Positions 24,026 through 31,367 of a stretch of DNA of 64,000 nucleotides are shown here, in pieces. The notes beneath the pieces were generated by a model. It had not been told where the DNA came from. It made no database searches and saw only the letters and a program-made list of their open reading frames with translations. Source of the DNA: Aureisphaera galaxeae (lineage in GTDB: Bacteria > Bacteroidota > Bacteroidia > Flavobacteriales > Flavobacteriaceae). The position numbers and the translations under genes were made by a program. Location: assembly GCF_028561275.1 (NCBI RefSeq), contig NZ_JAQQTF010000004.1, positions 1 through 64,000 on the forward strand, given 5' to 3'. Numbering within the stretch: position 1 is the stretch's first letter; every line of letters starts with the position of its first letter.

Positions 24026-26971
24026 TTAGCGTTGTTTTCTTCTATAGAATACGATGGCAAAAATAATGAAGAGAACCCCTGCGCCTATCCAAATGGGAAT
24101 CGGGTTCCATTCTTCTGAAAAAACCATGGTATTTCCGGTAAGCTTAAAACTACTCCAATAGAAGGGAGCCAACTTTTCGGGTGAGGTGTTATTGATGAAT
24201 TTAAGTTTGGCCTCCTGCAAAGCAACATCCTTGTGTTTTCCCATGTCCAGATTTTCCAGAAAGTATTGGGTGATCTCTGCTGAAGAAGCATCGTCTACCG
24301 TCCAAAGGGTAGAAAGTAATGATTTACTGCCGGCATACTGAAAAGCACGTTCCAAACTTAGGATACCTTCCCCGCTTTCTAACTTTCCTGTGGCGGTATT
24401 ACAGGCACTAAGAATGACCAATTGAGAGGGAATATCCAGACTGTAGATTTCGTACGTATGGAGTAATCCATCTTCTTTCTCGGAAGGGTTGAAGTATAAT
24501 TTTGAAAGCAATGGATGTTCATCCTCCACTTCCCCATGCATGGCCAAATGGAGAATGCCTGCCTTTCCCGAATGTTCCTTCAAAAGTTCTTCGGAAACAC
24601 CGTTTCCTACCCAACTGTTCCCACCAAACAATTTTTTGGCAAAGGTGACTTCGGTAGTGTTGTGCTTTAATTGAGAAAGCTCTTGCCGTATTTCGTTATC
24701 CGCAGGGCCTTCATAGGAAGGAGCGAATCCAATGTATTGACTATGTGTTCCTTCAAGATTTTGGGCCAAGAATCGAACGGAAGCCGACTGACTGTAGGAT
24801 ACAGCGTGATCCTTCAGTAAATAAGATAGATTTTGATAGTCACGTTTTTCCGAAGCCGGTTGAGAGAGTAACATTTCGAAAGGAAGATAGGCCAGATTCC
24901 CATCGGGAATGATGATAAGACGTTTGCTGTTCTTTCCTTGTAATTCGGGCGCGATAAGGATATTGTAAAGATCATGGGACAAAGAACCGAATGCTTCATA
25001 CGATTTCTGCGGGTTTTCAGCAATTTCCTTTTGTGAACTAATGTTGGCAAACAGCATATTCACTTGGTTCAACACTAGATCGGGATTTTCAATACTCCGA
25101 ACGGAAATGCCCGACTTTTGAATAGAGAATACTTGAATGGAGTTGTTTCCATAAAAATAGGAAATGAGCTGTGTTTCATCGTCCAATAAAGATTCCTGAA
25201 TTTGCTCCACCGTCACGATTTCGGGATCGTATTTCAATTCATAATATTCCGGATAATCATTCTTCAATTGATCCAACAAAAGATCGTATTCCCCTTGTGT
25301 ACTCTGTAATTCGTTTTTGAAAAGCGTCAACAACGAGGCGCGGACTTCCCCACAACGCTTTTCTTCGTTATTAATCTTTCCGCGGTATTCGTTAATACGA
25401 TCCTTAAAGTACTTTTCCTGTTCAGTAATCTCTGCGGGAACCTTGGAAAATGACATGGTTTCCTGTTCAAACAAAGAGGAAAGGAGTACTAGGGCCTTAC
25501 TGCGTTCTGAAAAATTAAAGGCCTCATCCAGATAAGAGTTGTCCTGTTTTACTTCGGCAAGCTGTAGGGCTGTTTCCATACTACCTTCAATAAGGGAACG
25601 GGTTTTAGACGTCCAGAAAAGCTTAGAAGATTCAGATATATGGGTATTCTTTATGCGCTCCAAAATCCCAATGGCGACCTTTTGGGTTTGCAAGGCGCCT
25701 TCCAAATAGGATACATCTTGGTTTTGTGCGTAACGTTCCTGCAGTAATTCCCCCTTGGCCGTTAAGGCTTCCAAAAGATAGATAAGGGAATTGATTTTCA
25801 TATCGGCCGACGGATTGGAGGTCCAATCGGTATCCTGTAGTTCTGGAACGAAGATTTGGATGGCTTCCTGATACATGGAAAGGGCTCCTTCGGTATCACC
25901 TGAAGAACGGATGGCCCGTGCCACAAAGTTTTTGCAAGCCCCGGTCATGGTGTGGGCCTCACCATAGGTCTTTTCACGCCATGCTACCGCTTCTTTGTAA
26001 TAGGAGATAGCGTCTGCATAGTTTCCTTTTTGCAGCAAACTATCGGCATTGGAAATGGTAAGTTCGCTCGCATCATTATTTACTAAAGCTTCATTTTCGG
26101 TGGCCTTTTCAAAATAGGAAAGGGCGTTGCTCTGATCGCCCAATTCCCAATACATATCCCCAATGGCTTCATTGAGGGTTTTCATTCTGTAATGATCGGA
26201 TGCATAACGTTTTTCCCAAACCGGAGGTACTTTTAAGTAATGGTCCAATGCACTTTGGTACTCTAAGGTTTCATAAAACACATTTCCCATATTAAAATTA
26301 CAGATGGAAATATTGAAATGATCTTCGGGATAGTGTTGGGCATACAGATCACGTTCCTTACTGTAATAGGCGAGGGATTTTTCGAAATCCCCCTGATTTC
26401 GATTCATATTCCCAAGGCCTCTTAGGGTAACACCCATATGGAATACGGGTGGATTTTCCATTTGCTCAAAATGCCCCAATGCCTTCAAAAAGTTAGGAAT
26501 GGCATTATTACCTTCATAGTTGATGAGGAAATAATAGCGGCCTAAATACTCGTGGTAATCGCTTTCATTTTTAGCAAACAACTCGTCCCGAAAAGCGCGT
26601 AGCATCGGATTGTAAACAGTAGTATCCTTCCGCAAGGCAGAACTTTCAATAAGCAGTAAGCGAAAATTGAAACTAAAAGGTTTACCTGTTTCTTCCCAAA
26701 GGGACTTGGCTCTTAGGATGGCCCTATTGGCGTTTTTTTCCCGGTAATGGTTGCGATGGAGCTTAAACTGCCAAATGTGAAGCTCAATTTCTTCTTCTTT
26801 AGAAAGTGGGGTGCAGGCCAATAAAGCTTCCGATTTTTCGAATGCAGAAGCAGAATCTCCCTTCGCTTCCAAAGCGGCAATCGATTGCAGTCCTTTGGCA
26901 ATATCACAGTCTTGTGCCCATAGTGGGGAGGACACAATGAAAAATAGCGTAAGCCACAGGGTCTTTTTCAT
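24026..26971 (-). CDS. Periplasmic TPR-CHAT protease-like protein, C-terminal membrane anchor
   Basis: 981 residues. The signal peptide ends near SSPLWAQ (residue 20). Residues ~25-420 are TPRs (including SLAYYSKERDLYAQHYPEDHFN and NADSLLQKGNYADAISYYKEA), then helical coiled-coil to ~600. The CHAT domain (~650-945) has catalytic His812 in HLAMHG and Cys857 in LSACNTA. A single transmembrane helix near residues 955-973 is followed by RRKQR, placing the body in the periplasm. CHAT proteins are caspase-like peptidases or scaffolds; TPR-CHAT examples are activated by a partner. Convergence with a sigma/anti-sigma pair suggests, but does not prove, a link. Confidence 0.88.
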   Translation of the reverse strand: MKKTLWLTLFFIVSSPLWAQDCDIAKGLQSIAALEAKGDSASAFEKSEALLACTPLSKEEEIELHIWQFKLHRNHYREKNANRAILRAKSLWEETGKPFSFNFRLLLIESSALRKDTTVYNPMLRAFRDELFAKNESDYHEYLGRYYFLINYEGNNAIPNFLKALGHFEQMENPPVFHMGVTLRGLGNMNRNQGDFEKSLAYYSKERDLYAQHYPEDHFNISICNFNMGNVFYETLEYQSALDHYLKVPPVWEKRYASDHYRMKTLNEAIGDMYWELGDQSNALSYFEKATENEALVNNDASELTISNADSLLQKGNYADAISYYKEAVAWREKTYGEAHTMTGACKNFVARAIRSSGDTEGALSMYQEAIQIFVPELQDTDWTSNPSADMKINSLIYLLEALTAKGELLQERYAQNQDVSYLEGALQTQKVAIGILERIKNTHISESSKLFWTSKTRSLIEGSMETALQLAEVKQDNSYLDEAFNFSERSKALVLLSSLFEQETMSFSKVPAEITEQEKYFKDRINEYRGKINNEEKRCGEVRASLLTLFKNELQSTQGEYDLLLDQLKNDYPEYYELKYDPEIVTVEQIQESLLDDETQLISYFYGNNSIQVFSIQKSGISVRSIENPDLVLNQVNMLFANISSQKEIAENPQKSYEAFGSLSHDLYNILIAPELQGKNSKRLIIIPDGNLAYLPFEMLLSQPASEKRDYQNLSYLLKDHAVSYSQSASVRFLAQNLEGTHSQYIGFAPSYEGPADNEIRQELSQLKHNTTEVTFAKKLFGGNSWVGNGVSEELLKEHSGKAGILHLAMHGEVEDEHPLLSKLYFNPSEKEDGLLHTYEIYSLDIPSQLVILSACNTATGKLESGEGILSLERAFQYAGSKSLLSTLWTVDDASSAEITQYFLENLDMGKHKDVALQEAKLKFINNTSPEKLAPFYWSSFKLTGNTMVFSEEWNPIPIWIGAGVLFIIFAIVFYRRKQR

Positions 26972-27147
26972 GTGAAATAAACTGGTTAGTTGCGTAACTA
27001 AAGGTAAGGATTATTTGGATTTGAAAATGTTATAATTGTGCAAACCCCATAAAATAGAGTGTGTTGGAAGGATTTGAAATAAAATTTAGACCTCAGGTGT
27101 GATTTTTTAAATACCTTTTGTACTAATAGGGTGTAATCGATTACTGC

Positions 27148-27636
27148 ATGCAGCAAAACAAAGAAGACTTTGTCCAGATCATAAAGGCCAATGAGGGGAT
27201 CATTTATAAGATTACCCACATTTATGCTAAGGATGAAGAGGAACGAAAGGATCTGTACCAAGAGATTGTCTACCAAATGTGGAAGTCGTTTCCTTCATTT
27301 AAGGGAAAGGCGAAGGTAAGTACTTGGTTGTACCGTGTGGCTTTGAATACATCCATTGCCCATCTTAATAAAACCAAGAAAACCACGCATGCCCCTTTGG
27401 ACGATTTTCAACTTTGGAACATTGAAGACGAAGAGGATACCGAGTTTAGGGATAGAATGCAATTGCTTCACGATCATATCCAACGACTCAGCGTAGTTGA
27501 GAAAGGGCTTATCCTACTGTATTTAGAAGGGAAATCCTATGAAGAAATCGCGACTATAACCGGCTTTTCGGCAACCAACGTAGGTACTCGTTTGGGAAGG
27601 ATTCGTCAGAAATTAAAAACGAACATTAAAAAGTAA
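27148..27636 (+). CDS. ECF-type RNA polymerase sigma factor
   Basis: 162 residues. Sigma2: ERKDLYQEIVYQMWKSFPSFKGKAKVSTWLYRVALNTSI (in two adjacent segments). Sigma4: LSVVEKGLILLYLEGKSYEEIATITG and NVGTRLGRIRQKLK, a clear helix-turn-helix. It is divergent from the TPR-CHAT gene with a 176-bp shared upstream region. The following membrane protein gene starts 5 bp after the stop, so the two are probably an operon. Confidence 0.9.
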   Translation: MQQNKEDFVQIIKANEGIIYKITHIYAKDEEERKDLYQEIVYQMWKSFPSFKGKAKVSTWLYRVALNTSIAHLNKTKKTTHAPLDDFQLWNIEDEEDTEFRDRMQLLHDHIQRLSVVEKGLILLYLEGKSYEEIATITGFSATNVGTRLGRIRQKLKTNIKK

Positions 27637-27641
27637 TCACC

Positions 27642-28244
27642 ATGGAACTGGAAGAAATGAAAACACTCTGGGAGAACATGAGTGAACGAATGGAAAAATT
27701 GGAAGTTTTAAACAAACAGAACATCATGGAAATGACAGAATTGAAATATAGAAATAAATTCAACAAACTGCGGTTATACGAGACTTCTGGAGCCGTAGTA
27801 TGCTACATCATTGGACTGGGAATATTGCTCAATCTGGATAAATTGGATACATGGTACCTCATGGCTTGCGGGGTCTTCTGTATGCTTTTCTTATTTGTAA
27901 TGCCCATCTTTACCTTGGGATCTATAAATAGATTAACAAAGCTCAACTTGTCTAGTTTCAGCTATAAAGAGATTTTGGTCCGATTTGAAAAGGCAAAAAG
28001 AAGAACCTTGGTCATACAACGCATTTCGATAGCCTCTGGTGTTCTTCTTATGTTCGCAACAATTCCTGTTGCTGACAAATTGCTGAACGGCAATGATTTC
28101 TTTCAAAATGAAATAAAAGCACCTATTTGGTATGCCATTGTCTTTGCCCTCATCTTTTTGGCTTTGGTTTCTCGATGGGGTTATGGTTGGTATATGAAGA
28201 TTACCCAATCTGCAGAAAACGTTTTGAAGGATTTAGAAGATTGA
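27642..28244 (+). CDS. Membrane protein partner of ECF sigma factor
   Basis: 200 residues. A ~45-residue cytoplasmic coiled coil (MKTLWENMSERMEKLEVLNKQ) is followed by four hydrophobic helices (about 48-65, 72-95, 128-148, 163-183) and a short charged tail. Position directly after the sigma gene suggests an anti-sigma function, but no standard anti-sigma motif is seen. Similar sigma/coiled-coil/4-TM pairs are common in flavobacteria. Confidence 0.7.
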   Translation: MELEEMKTLWENMSERMEKLEVLNKQNIMEMTELKYRNKFNKLRLYETSGAVVCYIIGLGILLNLDKLDTWYLMACGVFCMLFLFVMPIFTLGSINRLTKLNLSSFSYKEILVRFEKAKRRTLVIQRISIASGVLLMFATIPVADKLLNGNDFFQNEIKAPIWYAIVFALIFLALVSRWGYGWYMKITQSAENVLKDLED

Positions 28245-28357
28245 ATTATGGGGCCGGAATTATCTGGCCCTTATTAATTTACGTGTTAATACGTAATGCA
28301 TTTTCTAGGGTTTCCCTCTAGTTTTGATATTAGAATAACAAATCTAAAATCGAGTCT

Positions 28358-29611
28358 ATGGAGGAGAAGATACGCGCACCCTACCGCGTCGGCAGATGGT
28401 TGCCCAGCGATCAACGGCGTTTAGACAATTGGCTTAAGGATCTTATTATTGAAGTAGACAATACCCCTAAGCCTTTACATCCTGTCATACAGGAGTTAAA
28501 GGAACTGATCGAGGGAGATGCTGTTATTTACATGAACTTTAAGTCCATGTTTGAGCAGGTTCCGGAAAAGTTCAAAAAGAATCCAGCCGGGGATCCACAG
28601 GTTAGAAACTATTTTCACGCACTTCAGCTTATCAACGGTATTATGACCAAGGCTCCGGAATTCAATTTAACCGGATTGGTGGGGTTTCCTATCAATGCGA
28701 TTTTCGATTGGTCTATGGCGACACCTGCTGGTTTCACCCTGTTTTTGAATGAACGGTTTAATGCGCAATTCAAAAAAGTACTGAATGCATGGGCAAGGTT
28801 CTTGGAGTCCAAAGATTCCGCTTACGTATTGAACAAGCACCCCAGAAATGGTTGGTTTGGAGTCGATGCCCAAAAGGCGATGCCACATTTTGTAGAGGAG
28901 TTTAAGTGCGACCCAAAGGCTCCCCATCATGGTTTTACTTCTTGGGATGATTTCTTTACGAGGGAATTTAGGGAAGGAATGCGACCTATTGCCGAGCCCA
29001 ATAATGATGCGGTAATTGTAAATGCTTGCGAGTCGGCACCTTATCGTTTGAGCAAAAAGGTGCGGTTGCAAAGTGATTTTTGGATAAAGGGACAGCCTTA
29101 TTCCTTATTGCATATGCTGAATGATGATCCCTACACTCCTTTGTTCGATGGAGGAACGGTGTATCAGGCTTTTCTAAGTGCCTTGAGTTATCACAGATGG
29201 CATAGTCCTGTAAGTGGTACTATTAAAAAGGCTTATGTAATTGATGGTACCTATTATTCTGAAACGCCTGCCGAAGGCTTTGACCCTTCGGGACCCAACG
29301 AATCCCAAGGGTATATTACCGAAGTGGCTACAAGAGCACTCATTTTTATAGAGGCCGATAATCCCGACATAGGCCTTATGTGCTTTATGCCTGTGGGAAT
29401 GGCAGAGGTTTCCACTTGTGATATCACGGTGTACGAAGGACAACACGTTACGAAAGGAGAGGAGATAGGGATGTTCCACTTTGGGGGATCGACGCATTGC
29501 CTCATCTTTCAGCCTCATGTGAAACTGGATTTCGATCTTCACGGACGGGATCCAGGGCTTCATTCGGAGAACATACCGATCAATTCTAGGATTGCTACGG
29601 TAAAAAAGTAA
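28358..29611 (+). CDS. Phosphatidylserine decarboxylase-family enzyme (PsiD-like subgroup)
   Basis: 417 residues. An N-terminal ~150-residue helical domain (VIQELKELIEGDAVIYMNF, FPINAIFDWSMATPAGFTLF) resembles the PSD-associated domain of aromatic-amino-acid decarboxylases such as fungal PsiD. The PSD catalytic domain follows: WDDFFTREFREGMRPI, LSYHRWHSPVSGTI, and FGGSTHCLIF near the end. The family self-cleaves in its xGST motif to make a pyruvoyl cofactor; here the Ser would be S378. The soluble N-terminus and lack of membrane anchor make a free amino acid a likelier substrate than phosphatidylserine. The true substrate is unknown. No partner genes are adjacent on the 5' side beyond the sigma operon. 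Confidence 0.82.
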   Translation: MEEKIRAPYRVGRWLPSDQRRLDNWLKDLIIEVDNTPKPLHPVIQELKELIEGDAVIYMNFKSMFEQVPEKFKKNPAGDPQVRNYFHALQLINGIMTKAPEFNLTGLVGFPINAIFDWSMATPAGFTLFLNERFNAQFKKVLNAWARFLESKDSAYVLNKHPRNGWFGVDAQKAMPHFVEEFKCDPKAPHHGFTSWDDFFTREFREGMRPIAEPNNDAVIVNACESAPYRLSKKVRLQSDFWIKGQPYSLLHMLNDDPYTPLFDGGTVYQAFLSALSYHRWHSPVSGTIKKAYVIDGTYYSETPAEGFDPSGPNESQGYITEVATRALIFIEADNPDIGLMCFMPVGMAEVSTCDITVYEGQHVTKGEEIGMFHFGGSTHCLIFQPHVKLDFDLHGRDPGLHSENIPINSRIATVKK

Positions 29612-29686
29612 GGATATAATACCATTTTGGAATGATACTCGAAACTTTCAGATACTTAAAAAAAGGGATTTTTCTTGGCGAAAAGT

Positions 29687-29716
29687 ACGGTTTAACCATA
29701 AAAATATACCGTTTAT
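29687..29716 (+). promoter_or_regulatory. Candidate LytTR-type direct repeat
   Basis: Two 9-mers, ACGGTTTAA (29687) and ACCGTTTAT (29708), start 21 bp apart. The second fits the published LytTR half-site [TA][AC][CA]GTTN[AG][TG]; the first has two deviations. The 12-bp gap is the family spacing. It lies 100 bp before a 50-residue ORF. Confidence 0.35.
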
Positions 29717-29816
29717 CGACAAAAATACGGGTAAGTACGTATTTTCTTACATATCTGAAACTGATATGTTTGCTTCAGATCTCCCCTAAGAACTTAAACT
29801 TAAACACAATCTTACC

Positions 29817-29969
29817 ATGATTCAAGAAAAGAAAGGGGGGTTCGTAGACCTCGCTACCATGCAGACCGATGAGTACAAAATGGCCATTAACGAGGTAATC
29901 GCCCGACAAATGGCGTCCATTGCCTATCATTTGGAATACACCAAGAAATACTTTCGATCTGAAATTTAA
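29817..29969 (+). CDS. Small conserved-looking ORF, 50 residues
   Basis: ATG 29817 to TAA 29967-29969, product MIQEKKGGFVDLATMQTDEY and so on, ending YTKKYFRSEI. It is amphipathic helical, soluble, has no signal or membrane segment, and its codon choice matches neighbours. No family is recognised. It sits alone between the decarboxylase and the GH64-like gene. Confidence 0.55.
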   Translation: MIQEKKGGFVDLATMQTDEYKMAINEVIARQMASIAYHLEYTKKYFRSEI

Positions 29970-30205
29970 AAAATCCCCTCGCAATATCCATTGCACATCC
30001 TCTTAACCCACCTAACACAGTTGTTTTCTACCGATGGCATTCTGCCTTACAACTACAGAGGATCTAGTTCATAAAAAACGACCCCCGCATTTTGAAATCA
30101 GTTATACTGAGTAGTAGTATTTAGTGTCTGGAATTCAGTAATATATGTATTTATACTTAGTGTAAAACTAGGTAAGTCACCTTAGTTTTATAAAAATTAT
30201 ATAGT

Positions 30206-31357
30206 ATGGATACTCTGGCAAGAACCCGCATAACGGTTACCAACACCATCACGATTACCCTTGATAATACTTCGGGAGTGGCCGACAAGGAGGTATTTGT
30301 TACGCTTCAAGGAGGCAATAGTCTTAACAATACGTTGAAAGATGGTGTTTCGGCCGCATTGAATACCATTACAAATAAACAATTCATGCTTACTGCAGGA
30401 AGTCCGGTATCTAGAATATACATATCGTATGGTGCGGGGTTAAATTTTAATGCCTTGCCACAGACAACTGGCCCGCGTTATGATTGGGTAGAAATTACCT
30501 ATGCGGTTCCTGGGGGAGATTCCGTTTGTAATCTAACAGCTATCGATCAGTTTGGGATTTGTCTATCCTTAACCGCCAAAAACGGAGCTACCACATTGGG
30601 GACTTTGGGTTGGAGCAGTAAGGGAAGTGTCATAATTTCTGATATGGCAGCTGCATATCCCGGAGCTGCTGTGCACATTACCAATTCACAAGGAAAAAAG
30701 GAGTTCATCCGAATGTTGGGGCCGGGAAAAACAAGTCCGGGAACGTATACCGTTCCAGATTGGGATAATTATTTAAAGTCGCTTATTGGCCAATCTGTAA
30801 CCATCCAAGGAAGATTTTTCGGAAACCCCAATCTTAACTATGATTATTCGGGAACATTTCAAAGCAATCATACCATAACCCTAACAGGTACTATTGCCTT
30901 GTTCCCAGGACAAAATGGAACCGTTCCGCCTGCATTGCCCATTACCATTTTAGGACCCAAACCTACGGCAATACCTCCTGCCGGAATACCACAATGGTCT
31001 TTTGCCGAACAAATTTATGGCGCGGCGGGTCCTTACTTTCTGAATAATGATCTTACTACCTACCACACAGCAGGGGAAAACAATGCATATTCTGCGATTT
31101 ATAGGGATTTAATTGTAGCCCTTCACTTGGGGTATGTAGGAGGGAAGTTCGGAAATTCCAGTGCCAATTGGAAAGGACAACCGGGGTTTGCAAAAGCCCG
31201 TAGTACAGCCGATGGCTTCTTCAATCACTACGCTTCCGATATTCAAAAATTCAGCAACGGTGAAATCTATGGTTTTCCATTTACGGATCATGCTAGCAAC
31301 ACCCAGTTGCATTTTTCAAATGCCACGGAATTGATTATTGGTATTTTACCGGATTAG
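30206..31357 (+). CDS. GH64-like beta-1,3-glucanase
   Basis: 383 residues. Family-like segments: SRIYISYGAGLNF, RYDWVEITY, NLTAIDQFGICLSL (the Asp/Glu-bearing core) and GEIYGFPFTDH near the C-terminus. Such enzymes cleave beta-1,3-glucans (laminarin/curdlan type) with a thaumatin-like fold. There is no signal peptide or lipobox after ATG 30206, which is odd for an extracellular glycanase; no better upstream start is evident. Family assignment is from pattern memory of GH64, so medium-high confidence. Confidence 0.72.
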   Translation: MDTLARTRITVTNTITITLDNTSGVADKEVFVTLQGGNSLNNTLKDGVSAALNTITNKQFMLTAGSPVSRIYISYGAGLNFNALPQTTGPRYDWVEITYAVPGGDSVCNLTAIDQFGICLSLTAKNGATTLGTLGWSSKGSVIISDMAAAYPGAAVHITNSQGKKEFIRMLGPGKTSPGTYTVPDWDNYLKSLIGQSVTIQGRFFGNPNLNYDYSGTFQSNHTITLTGTIALFPGQNGTVPPALPITILGPKPTAIPPAGIPQWSFAEQIYGAAGPYFLNNDLTTYHTAGENNAYSAIYRDLIVALHLGYVGGKFGNSSANWKGQPGFAKARSTADGFFNHYASDIQKFSNGEIYGFPFTDHASNTQLHFSNATELIIGILPD

Positions 31358-31367
31358 ATAGGAGTAT

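Noticed and set aside
29632-29820. 62-codon plus-strand ORF after the decarboxylase gene
   Set aside because: A/T-driven open frame with poor codon choice over a region holding the candidate LytTR repeats; it overlaps the better small ORF at 29817.
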